A stretch of 64,000 nt of DNA from Intestinimonas sp. (lineage in GTDB: Bacteria > Bacillota > Clostridia > Oscillospirales > Oscillospiraceae), in assembly GCA_022653075.1 (NCBI GenBank), contig JALCSB010000011.1, positions 1 through 64,000 on the forward strand. The letters are read 5' to 3'. Each line of letters begins with the position of its first letter. Position 1 is the first letter of the stretch. The position numbers and the translations under genes are program-made. Below the pieces are notes generated by a model, which saw only the letters and a program-made list of their open reading frames with translations, had not been told where the DNA came from and searched no databases. Positions 34,617 to 42,418 of this stretch are shown piece after piece.

Positions 34617-36425
34617 ATGACCAATCAGAATAATATCCGTAATTTTTCTATTATCGCCCACATCGACCACGGCAAATCCACGCTGTCGGACCGGCTGATC
34701 GAGTTGTGCAAGGCCGTTCCGCAGCGTGAGATGGAAAGTCAGCTTCTGGACAACATGGATTTGGAGCGGGAGCGCGGCATCACCATCAAGGCCCGGGCCG
34801 TGCGCCTTAATTACAAGGCGGAGGATGGCCAGACCTATGAGCTGAACCTAATCGACACGCCCGGCCATGTGGATTTCAATTATGAGGTTTCCCGCTCCCT
34901 GGCGGCCTGTGAGGGCGCGGTGCTGGTGGTGGATGCCGCTCAGGGCATTGAGGCCCAGACGCTGGCCAACACCTATCTCGCCATGGAGCACGATTTGGAA
35001 ATTTTACCGGTTCTCAATAAAATCGACCTGCCCGCTGCCGACCCAAAGCGGGTTAAAGAGGAAATTGAAACTGTTATCGGCCTGCCGGCCCAGGATGCGC
35101 CGGAGATTTCCGCCAAACTGGGCACCAACATCGGTGCGGTGCTGGAGGACATTGTAAAGCATGTGCCTGCGCCCAAAGGTGACCCCGCCGCTCCGCTCCG
35201 CGCCCTGATTTTCGACAGCCAGTACGACAGCTACCGGGGCGTTATCGTCTATTTCCGCGTGATGGAGGGTACGGTCAAAACCGGTCTGCCCGTGCGGATG
35301 ATGGCCTCGGGCGCGGAGCACACGGTGTTGGAGTGCGGCCACCTGCTGCCCATCGGTATGGAGCCCTGTAACTGTCTTACCGCTGGCGAGGTAGGCTATC
35401 TCACCGCCTCCATTAAAAACGTGAAAGACACTCAAGTGGGCGACACCGTCACAGAGGTCCAGCGCCCAGCCACCCAGCCGCTGCCCGGCTATCGCCCCGC
35501 CCGGCCCATGGTCTATTGCGGCATCTATACAGAGGATGGCTCCAAATACCCCGACCTGCGGGATGCGCTGGAAAAGCTCCGTCTGAACGACGCCTCTCTG
35601 TCCTTCGAGCCGGAGTCATCCAGCGCCCTGGGTTTCGGCTTCCGCTGTGGTTTTCTGGGTATGCTCCACATGGAGATCATTCAGGAACGGCTGGAACGGG
35701 AATTCGACCTGGACCTTATCACCACCCTGCCCTCCGTGATCTACGAGGCGGTCAAAACCGACGGCTCCGTGGTGCGGGTGGATAATCCCCACGACTATCC
35801 CGACCCCTCCGTTTTATCCGAAACCCGGGAGCCGTTCGTCAAGGTCTCCATCATCACGCCGCCGGAGTATGTGGGCAATATTATGCCCATGTGTCAGGAC
35901 CGGCGGGGGGAGTTTCTGGATATGCAGTATCTGGACACCAATCTGGTGGAAATGCACTATCATATGCCCCTCAATGAGATTATCTACGACTTCTTTGACG
36001 CGCTCAAAGCCCGTACCAAGGGTTATGCATCCCTGGACTACGAGTTCAGCGAGTACCGGTCCAGCGATCTGGTGAAGGTGGACCTGCTGCTCAACGGGGA
36101 GCAGGTGGATGCGCTTAGTTTTATTGTTCACCGGGAAAAGGCCTATCACCGCGCCCGCCGCATCTGTGAAAAACTGAAGGAAAATATTCCCCGCCAGCTC
36201 TTTGAAGTACCCGTACAGGCCGCCATCGGCGGCAAGGTTATCGCCCGGGAGACCGTGAAAGCCATGCGGAAGGATGTGCTGGCCAAGTGCTATGGCGGCG
36301 ATATTACCCGGAAAAAGAAACTGCTGGAAAAGCAGAAGGAGGGCAAAAAGAAAATGCGGACGCTGGGCACCGTCCAGCTGCCCACCGAGGCGTTTATGGC
36401 CGTTCTCAAGCTCGATGATGAATAA
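34617..36425 (+). CDS. lepA: Elongation factor 4 (LepA)
   Basis: 602 residues, normal length for LepA/EF4, a ribosome-associated GTPase that affects translation initiation and back-translocation. G1 is [14 protein letters not shown], the switch region [13 protein letters not shown]3 [16 protein letters not shown] and G4 NKIDLP. Domains II, III and V are followed by the LepA-specific C-terminal domain with [20 protein letters not shown] and [28 protein letters not shown] precedes the ATG. A perfect inverted-repeat terminator follows at 36533. Confidence 0.97.
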   Translation: MTNQNNIRNFSIIAHIDHGKSTLSDRLIELCKAVPQREMESQLLDNMDLERERGITIKARAVRLNYKAEDGQTYELNLIDTPGHVDFNYEVSRSLAACEGAVLVVDAAQGIEAQTLANTYLAMEHDLEILPVLNKIDLPAADPKRVKEEIETVIGLPAQDAPEISAKLGTNIGAVLEDIVKHVPAPKGDPAAPLRALIFDSQYDSYRGVIVYFRVMEGTVKTGLPVRMMASGAEHTVLECGHLLPIGMEPCNCLTAGEVGYLTASIKNVKDTQVGDTVTEVQRPATQPLPGYRPARPMVYCGIYTEDGSKYPDLRDALEKLRLNDASLSFEPESSSALGFGFRCGFLGMLHMEIIQERLEREFDLDLITTLPSVIYEAVKTDGSVVRVDNPHDYPDPSVLSETREPFVKVSIITPPEYVGNIMPMCQDRRGEFLDMQYLDTNLVEMHYHMPLNEIIYDFFDALKARTKGYASLDYEFSEYRSSDLVKVDLLLNGEQVDALSFIVHREKAYHRARRICEKLKENIPRQLFEVPVQAAIGGKVIARETVKAMRKDVLAKCYGGDITRKKKLLEKQKEGKKKMRTLGTVQLPTEAFMAVLKLDDE

Positions 36426-36532
36426 GTATCGCCTGCAATTCGGAAGCAGGCGCACCGTGCGGCCGTTATGGAGCGCACTTGCATAGCGGCATAGCACCGG
36501 AGCAGTCTGGCACACAAGCTCTCAAATGTAAC

Positions 36533-36571
36533 GTCCCGGAAACGCGGATCCGCGTTTCCGGGACCTTTTTC
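36533..36571 (+). terminator. Terminator of lepA
   Basis: 36533-36564 is a perfect 32-base palindrome (16-bp arms, arm GTCCCGGAAACGCGGA), followed by CTTTTTCTT. Confidence 0.88.
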
Positions 36572-37843
36572 TTATTCCGAAGCCGCCGCATCCAGCAGGG
36601 CACGGTACGACTCTCCGCTCTCTACCCGGCCCACAGCGGACAGGGAAGCCCGACTGAAATCGAACAGCCGGCGGGCCAGTTCCCGCACACCGTCGGCGGT
36701 GACGGCGTCATAGGCGGCGATAACCTGATCCGTTTTGAGCACCCGGCCGGTGAGCAGCAGCCCGCGGCCCAAGCTGCTCATGCGGGCCTGGGTGGATTCC
36801 AGTCCCATAAGGACGTTGGCCTTGGACAGTTCCCTGGCCCGTTCTAGTTCCGCGGCAGTGGGGCCGTCCGCGGCAAAGCGCTTTACCTCGCGGAAAATGG
36901 TCTCCAGCGCCTTACGCTCCGTTCCCTGATTGACCGCGGTGTAGATAGCAAACACGCCGGTCTCCGCGTGGCCGGCTCCATAGGTGTAGATAGAATAGCA
37001 CAGACCACTTTTGTCCCGCACCTCCTGGAACAGGCGGGAGGACATACCGCTGCCCAGGATGGTGGAGAGAACCTGCAGCGTAAAGCGGTCTGGATGCCCA
37101 TAGGGAAGACCGGGAAATGCCACCGTGAGGTGGTTCTGTTCAATGGCCTTTTTCTTCACCGTAACGGCCGGCGTATAGGTTACCGGCCTGGGTGGTTTTC
37201 CCTTTCCGCCGTCAAGGCCGCCCAGCCGTTTTTCCAGCTCACCCACCACCTCATCGGAGAAGCTGCCCGCCAGGGAGACCACCATATCCCCCGGCAGGTA
37301 GTGGGTCTTCTGATATTCCCGGAGCCATGCGCCCGTCATCCGATCCAGCGTGGCTTTCTTGCCCAGAATGGGGCGTCCCAGCGGCGTGCCCTTGTAGATG
37401 GCGGCCATAAGCCGCTCGGAGGTCAGGTCGTCGGGCGTATCTTCATACATTCCAATTTCCTCCAGAATGACCCCGCGCTCAGTCTGCACGTCGCTCTCAT
37501 CGAACCTGGAACAAAACACCATGTCACACAGCATATCCAGCGTGCGGTCCAGATGGGTGTCCAGGCTGCGTCCGTAAAAGCAGGTACACTCCTTGGTGGT
37601 ATAGGCGTTAACCTGACCGCCGATGGCGTCCATCTCCTGCGCCAGCTGTTCAGCCGTGCGCCGCTTGGTGCCCTTAAAGACCATGTGCTCAATAAAGTGG
37701 GCCGCACCACTCTCCGAATTTTTCTCATGCCGGGAGCCGGTACCCACCCAGATACCCAGAGAAGCGGAGCGTACCGCAGGCACATGTTCCGTGGCAATGC
37801 GCAGACCATTTTTCAAGGTGATGATGTCATAACTCTCTACCAT
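36572..37843 (-). CDS. M16 family zinc peptidase (processing-peptidase type)
   Basis: 423 residues. The inverted zinc motif HFIEH is at 49-53, and ERGVILEEIGMYEDTPDD near 122-139 supplies the third ligand Glu. The family sequence ITLKNGLRIATEHVP opens the protein, and LPGDMVVSLAGSF and SGMSSRLFQEVRDKSGLCYS are further M16 hallmarks. It is cytoplasmic, with no signal peptide; B. subtilis MlpA/YmxG is a comparable enzyme. It is the last gene of the run from recJ, 22 bp after the Mur-kinase fusion. The start at 37843 has AAGAGG upstream; the long frame to 37954 overlaps the preceding gene. Confidence 0.9.
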   Translation of the reverse strand: MVESYDIITLKNGLRIATEHVPAVRSASLGIWVGTGSRHEKNSESGAAHFIEHMVFKGTKRRTAEQLAQEMDAIGGQVNAYTTKECTCFYGRSLDTHLDRTLDMLCDMVFCSRFDESDVQTERGVILEEIGMYEDTPDDLTSERLMAAIYKGTPLGRPILGKKATLDRMTGAWLREYQKTHYLPGDMVVSLAGSFSDEVVGELEKRLGGLDGGKGKPPRPVTYTPAVTVKKKAIEQNHLTVAFPGLPYGHPDRFTLQVLSTILGSGMSSRLFQEVRDKSGLCYSIYTYGAGHAETGVFAIYTAVNQGTERKALETIFREVKRFAADGPTAAELERARELSKANVLMGLESTQARMSSLGRGLLLTGRVLKTDQVIAAYDAVTADGVRELARRLFDFSRASLSAVGRVESGESYRALLDAAASE

Positions 37844-37865
37844 TTTAATCCTCTTATCTCGTGGT

Positions 37866-40271
37866 TTAGGACGAAAAAGCGTCCCGCTCCGGCTCGTCCG
37901 GCGTAATGGCGGTACCCATGGTCTGTCCGGACACGGTGTCCAGCAGCAGCACATGGCCGATGCGCCCGTCCAGAATCACCACCTGCCGCACGCCCTGGTC
38001 CAGCGCCCGGATGCAGCTGGTGAGCTTGGGCACCATACCGCCCTGAATGAGGCCGGCATCCATCAATTCCCGGGCGCGGGAGACCGTCATGTTGGGAATG
38101 GCGGTCTTCTCGTTACGGCTGTCCATCAGAATGCCGTCCACATCGGTAAGGAACACCAGCTTGTCCGCCCGCAGGGCCTGTGCCACGGCGCAGGCCGCGT
38201 CGTCGGCGTTGCAGTTATAGCTTACCCCATTTTCTCCCTCCGCAACCGGAGAAATAACGGGAATATATCCACCTGAGAGCAGCAGGCGGATCAGCGTGTC
38301 GTCAACCCGGTCCACCTCGCCCACCCGGCCCAGCGCCGGGTCTTTTTGCCGGGCGGAAAGAATGCCGCCATCCCGGCCGGAAACACCTGCGGCGGGCACC
38401 TGAAGCCGTCGCAGGGCGGAGACAACCTGCTTGTTCACAAGGCCGGAGAGAGCCATTTCTGCCACGTCCATGGCGGTTTCGTCCGTGACTCGATAGCCGT
38501 TCTGGAATCGGGTGGGGACCTTCATGCGGGTCAGCCACCGGGTGATGTCCTTCCCGCCGCCATGGACCAGCACGACATGGACCCCCGCCATCTGCAGGGC
38601 AGCCACATCCCGCAGAATGGAGTCCACCGCGCCGCCCTCACCCAGCGCGGAGCCACCGTACTTGAGCACGATGGTCTTTCCTGCGCTGGCTTTCAGCCGG
38701 GGCAGGGTATCCAAAAGGCCCAGCACCTTTTCCATACCGTCCAGATGATGCTGCACGTCGTACTCATGCAGAAAACGCTTGGTATACTCCACATCCGAGG
38801 GGCATTCGATATACGCGGTGCCTCGTTTCTGCCTGGTCTCCGCTCCCTTGCCAGTGATGAGAATAACGGTGGGATCTTCGCATCCCATGACAGCCTGCCG
38901 GATGGCCTCGCCGCGATCAGGCTGAATGGAATAGTCACAGCCCATGGCCTCCACATGGACGGCCACCTCCCGGCAGATGTCCTCTACGTTCTCCTCGCCG
39001 GGGTCCTCCTCGGTGAGGATGACGAAATCGGAATACTTCCCGGCAATTTCACCCAGGTCTTTCCGGCGGTCCAGCGCCTTTTTGCCCGGGCAGCCGAATA
39101 CAATGCCGATATGGCGGCCGGGGTATTCCTGTCTTACCGACTCGAACAGCTTCTGAAAGGACAGGCGGTTGTGGGCGTAGTCCACAATTGCGGTAACCCG
39201 GCTGTCCGCGTTGGTGTAGACCTCCATTCGCCCGGGTACCCGGGCCTTCATGAGGCCCACATAAATGCAGCGCTCCGGAATACCCAGTCCTTCGCATACG
39301 GCGATGGCGGCCAGGGCGTTCTGGACGTTAAACAGGCCAGGCATAGTCAGGCGGAACTCCCGGCTCATACGCGGCGTTCTCACCCGGAACAGGATATCGC
39401 GGCCCGCTTTGCGCACTTTTGTGGCGTATACCGTGGCGGCGGGGTCCTTTTCGGAGAAAGTAATCAGCCGGGGACACTCGGCGGCCGCATTCAGCACGCG
39501 GGGTACCTCGTCAGAATCCAAATTCACCACCGCCAGATGGGAATGGCTGAAAATTTTTAATTTGGACGCAAAATAGTCCTCAAAGTCCGGGTGTTCAATA
39601 GGGGAGATGTGGTCATAGCCGATGTTCAGAAACACGGCAGCGGCTAAGTCCACACCGAGCATGCGGTCATACTTAAGCGCCTGACTGGATACCTCCATGG
39701 TCAGGTATTCGATGCCGCTGGCGGCGGCGTGGGCGAAATGGCGCTCCAAATCCAACGGCTCGGGCGTGGTCAGGTGAGATTCAAACCGTTCCACACCGTC
39801 ATAGGTGTCGATGGAGGAGACCACGCCGCTCTCCGGCGCATTCCGAGAGGCCAGGTACTCGTCAAAAATATACTTCAGGTAATAAGTGGTCGAACTTTTC
39901 CCTTTTGTGCCGGTAATACCCACCACATTCAGCTTGCCGCTGGGGTGATCATAATAAAAGTCGGCCAGCAGAGCCATCGCCCTGCGGATATCGGTGACAG
40001 TCAGGCAGGGGACCGCGCCGCCCTCGGAGAAGGGTTTCTCGGCCAAATAGGCGAACGCACCGCCGGCAATGGCCTCCTTCAGGTAGTCGCCCTTGAAATG
40101 GACGCCCTTGCAGAGAAACAGGGTGTTGGGTTCCACCGCTTTGGAGTCGCAGGACACCAGCGCCACGGGATGGGCCAGCAGAGCGGCGGGCAGCGGCTCC
40201 TGGGAAGCCAAAAGATCGTTTTTTTGCAGCAACTGCCAGTAGTCGCCCAGCGTATGCGTGGAATGCTCCAT
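37866..40271 (-). CDS. Fusion of a MurE-like Mur ligase with an N-acetylglutamate-kinase-type domain
   Basis: 801 residues in one uninterrupted frame. Residues about 1-510 are a Mur ligase: P-loop VVGITGTKGKSSTTY (117-131), TTPEPLDLE, MEVSSQALKYDR (normally SSHAL), NIGYDHISPIEHPDFEDYFA, DYAHNRLSF, and GKGAETRQK near the end. The MurE substrate motif (DNPR in DAP-adding enzymes) is replaced by EEDPGEEN (about 421-428). Residues about 530-795 match ArgB: VLKYGGSALGEGG, VLVHGGGKDITRWL, RFQNGYRVTDETAM, VSGRDGGILSA, YNCNADDAACAVA, FLTDVDGI and GGMVPKLTSC. Mur ligases add an amino acid to a carboxylate; ArgB phosphorylates N-acetylglutamate. It starts 21 bp after a racemase gene. ATG 40271 has GGAGG 8 bases upstream. 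The substrate of either half is unknown. Confidence 0.85.
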   Translation of the reverse strand: MEHSTHTLGDYWQLLQKNDLLASQEPLPAALLAHPVALVSCDSKAVEPNTLFLCKGVHFKGDYLKEAIAGGAFAYLAEKPFSEGGAVPCLTVTDIRRAMALLADFYYDHPSGKLNVVGITGTKGKSSTTYYLKYIFDEYLASRNAPESGVVSSIDTYDGVERFESHLTTPEPLDLERHFAHAAASGIEYLTMEVSSQALKYDRMLGVDLAAAVFLNIGYDHISPIEHPDFEDYFASKLKIFSHSHLAVVNLDSDEVPRVLNAAAECPRLITFSEKDPAATVYATKVRKAGRDILFRVRTPRMSREFRLTMPGLFNVQNALAAIAVCEGLGIPERCIYVGLMKARVPGRMEVYTNADSRVTAIVDYAHNRLSFQKLFESVRQEYPGRHIGIVFGCPGKKALDRRKDLGEIAGKYSDFVILTEEDPGEENVEDICREVAVHVEAMGCDYSIQPDRGEAIRQAVMGCEDPTVILITGKGAETRQKRGTAYIECPSDVEYTKRFLHEYDVQHHLDGMEKVLGLLDTLPRLKASAGKTIVLKYGGSALGEGGAVDSILRDVAALQMAGVHVVLVHGGGKDITRWLTRMKVPTRFQNGYRVTDETAMDVAEMALSGLVNKQVVSALRRLQVPAAGVSGRDGGILSARQKDPALGRVGEVDRVDDTLIRLLLSGGYIPVISPVAEGENGVSYNCNADDAACAVAQALRADKLVFLTDVDGILMDSRNEKTAIPNMTVSRARELMDAGLIQGGMVPKLTSCIRALDQGVRQVVILDGRIGHVLLLDTVSGQTMGTAITPDEPERDAFSS

Positions 40272-40292
40272 TGTCATTTCCTCCAATCCAGG

Positions 40293-40997
40293 TCAGACGT
40301 TACGCAGGGGATAGCCACAGGCGGTGATGGCCGCCTCGGCCAGGACCTCCATGGCATCGAGATAAAATCCAGGCAGGCCGTGATAGATCCGGTAGACGGA
40401 CAGTTCCGTGCAAGCCAGCACGGCCCCGTCGCAGTTCCGGGCACGGAGCTCCCGGTCAGCCAGGGCAAATTTCTCCCGGCTGCCTGTCTCGCCCCGCTTA
40501 ATCTCATCGTAAATGATGCTCATAATCGCCTTCTGGGTGTTGGTTCCCGGGGCTATGCCCTCCATGCCCAAGGCAGCGCATTCCGTCTGGTACAGGCCGG
40601 TCCGAATCGTACCGTCGGTGGCCAAAATGCCCACCCGGCGGCAGCCCCGCCGGGACAGCACGCGGACGGTTTCCCGAATCATATGCAGTACGGGAATGCC
40701 CACCTCACTCTGGAGCCGATCCACAAAATAGTGAGATGTGTTGCAGGGGATGGCAATAACCGTGCAGCCGCTGTGCTCCAGCAGTCTGGCGTCGGCCAGC
40801 AGGCGCTGATAGACCGGCTCGGTCCCGCCGGAGAGAATGGCGGCCGTACGGTCAGGCATCTGGGTATCGCTGAGGATGATGGTGGGTACATGGTCCTGGT
40901 CACAGTCGGCCTCAGTGCGGTCCAGCACACGCTGATAGAACATCTGCGTAGCCTGCGGACCCATGCCGCCCAGGACTCCTAAACGAGCATTGCTCAT
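40293..40997 (-). CDS. Aspartate/glutamate racemase family protein
   Basis: 234 residues of the Asp/Glu racemase superfamily (RacX/RacD/YgeA group). The two catalytic cysteines are visible: AIPCNTSHYF (Cys85) and LACTELS (Cys196). LGVLGGMGPQATQMFYQRV at the N-terminus is the typical opening. These PLP-independent enzymes interconvert L- and D-aspartate, glutamate or other amino acids by a two-base mechanism. GGGAGG precedes ATG 40997. It lies between the ATP-grasp ligase (158 bp upstream) and the Mur-kinase fusion (21 bp downstream), an arrangement that suggests it supplies a D-amino acid to one or both. Confidence 0.9.
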   Translation of the reverse strand: MSNARLGVLGGMGPQATQMFYQRVLDRTEADCDQDHVPTIILSDTQMPDRTAAILSGGTEPVYQRLLADARLLEHSGCTVIAIPCNTSHYFVDRLQSEVGIPVLHMIRETVRVLSRRGCRRVGILATDGTIRTGLYQTECAALGMEGIAPGTNTQKAIMSIIYDEIKRGETGSREKFALADRELRARNCDGAVLACTELSVYRIYHGLPGFYLDAMEVLAEAAITACGYPLRNV

Positions 40998-41154
40998 TGA
41001 AAATCCTCCCATCAGAGCTTTGCCGCGTTTGCGGCGTTCCAAAAGGTTTGGACCTCTGATCCAACCCCTTTGCTGCCGGGCGGAATCGTTCCGCCCATGC
41101 AGATTCGATTACTTGGGGCCCCGCACGGTCGAGGCGGGGTGAGGGCATCCCCCT
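40998..41154 (-). other. Intercistronic region with hairpins
   Basis: The gap between the ATP-grasp gene and the racemase gene holds GGGCGGAA-TCG-TTCCGCCC and CCCCGC/GCGGGG hairpins without a T-run. They may stabilise or partially attenuate the transcript; no promoter was convincing. Confidence 0.4.
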
Positions 41155-42363
41155 TCAGTTCGGTCTGTCATAATATTTTTTGAACTTGATAAAATGGCCC
41201 AGCTGGTTCTTTGCCACCTGCAGGCGGCGCCGAAGCCCGCGGTCCGCCTCATAGCGCAGGGGATTCGTCACCTTACCCGCACTGATGAGCTCCCGCATTT
41301 CGGCGTGGTACTGACGGGGCGTATAATCATACGCCACCTTAAAAGGAACCACTGTCCACAGGGAATGCTCCCGCGCGATGGTAAAGTCCATAGGTTTGTG
41401 TTCCAGTCGGTCCTCCACCAAAAGTCTGGCAATGTTGTGGCCTGCGCCAGTCACATAGAAATTGCTGCGGCCCTGCCGGCAGTTGATCTCAAACACCTTG
41501 TATTTTCTGTCCCGCTGGTCAAATTTAATGTCGAAGTTGGAAAATCCGGTAAAATGTAAGGCCTCAAGAAATCCCTGCAGCGTCCGGCACAGCTCTTCGT
41601 TGGGTTCGGTTAGGATAACGGCATGGTTGCCGATACCGTGGGGCGTATGTTCCTCCAGCAGAACATGACCCAGACACATAAGCTTCACTCCGCCCTCCGC
41701 ATCGGAGTAGTTGGTGAGCACCCGCATATAGCTGTCATCCCCGGGGATAAACTCCTGGATAATCATGCTGTCGGGATAGCCAGCGGCGTAAACCTTGTCC
41801 AGCGTGGCCTCCAGGACACGGCGGTCGCTCAGCTTAAAGACTTTCTTGTTGCCCTCAAAGGGGTGCTCCCAATAGGCCACGCCATTTGCCGGCTTGCAAA
41901 TGTACGGTGCCTCGAAGGGAAGCTTGAAGTGATGCCCCATCTCCGGACGGTAGACAAAAGTGGCGGGGTAGTCGATGCCATATTCGTCGCACAGAGTATA
42001 GAAGTGCTCTTTGTTGATGAGCTGGTCCATCTGCTCCCCGCTGATATAAGGGGCCACCACGTTGCCTGGATACTGTCCCAGGTACTCGGCGGCCAGACGC
42101 ACATAGCTGTCTCCGCAGCCCAGAAGGAGAACCGGACTTTCGCTGTGTTCGGCGGCAAAGTCACAGACATTTTTGAAAAACGTGGGCCCGTCCTCATTTT
42201 TGGCACAGACCCGATAGTCAAGGATGGCGCTTCCATAGCAGGGGCCTGTGGCAAACTTGCCATAGGCCGTGCTTTTGATGCCGTAGGCCTCGTGAAACGC
42301 ACGTGCTACGCTGTATACATTGATATCCCCGCCAAACAGCAGGGGAAAAATTTTCGTTTCCAT
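41155..42363 (-). CDS. ATP-grasp carboxylate-amine ligase, D-aspartate-ligase-like
   Basis: 402 residues. The N-terminal pre-ATP-grasp domain starts FPLLFGGDINVYSVARAFHE. The ATP-grasp core contains APYICKPANGVAYWEHPFEG, MIIQEFIPGDDSYMRVLTNY, the CLGHVLLEEHTPHGIGNHAV loop and the metal-binding end FSNFDIKFDQRDRKYKVFEI followed by NCRQGRSNFYVTGAG. This layout resembles the D-aspartate ligase (Asl) group, which in Enterococcus faecium adds D-Asp to the peptidoglycan stem lysine and is encoded beside an aspartate racemase. Here a racemase and a Mur ligase follow. It is a cytoplasmic enzyme joining a carboxylate and an amine with ATP; the exact pair is unknown. GGAGG lies 9 bases before ATG 42363. 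Confidence 0.82.
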   Translation of the reverse strand: METKIFPLLFGGDINVYSVARAFHEAYGIKSTAYGKFATGPCYGSAILDYRVCAKNEDGPTFFKNVCDFAAEHSESPVLLLGCGDSYVRLAAEYLGQYPGNVVAPYISGEQMDQLINKEHFYTLCDEYGIDYPATFVYRPEMGHHFKLPFEAPYICKPANGVAYWEHPFEGNKKVFKLSDRRVLEATLDKVYAAGYPDSMIIQEFIPGDDSYMRVLTNYSDAEGGVKLMCLGHVLLEEHTPHGIGNHAVILTEPNEELCRTLQGFLEALHFTGFSNFDIKFDQRDRKYKVFEINCRQGRSNFYVTGAGHNIARLLVEDRLEHKPMDFTIAREHSLWTVVPFKVAYDYTPRQYHAEMRELISAGKVTNPLRYEADRGLRRRLQVAKNQLGHFIKFKKYYDRPN

Positions 42364-42418
42364 AGATGCTCGCCTCCGCAGCAAATCTGTTTCTTTCGCC
42401 GATTTTCTCTTTCCTGAC

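Noticed and set aside
38346..39560. 404-codon plus-strand ORF opposite the Mur-kinase fusion
   Set aside because: The coding evidence is on the minus strand, where motifs of both domains are conserved; this frame has none.
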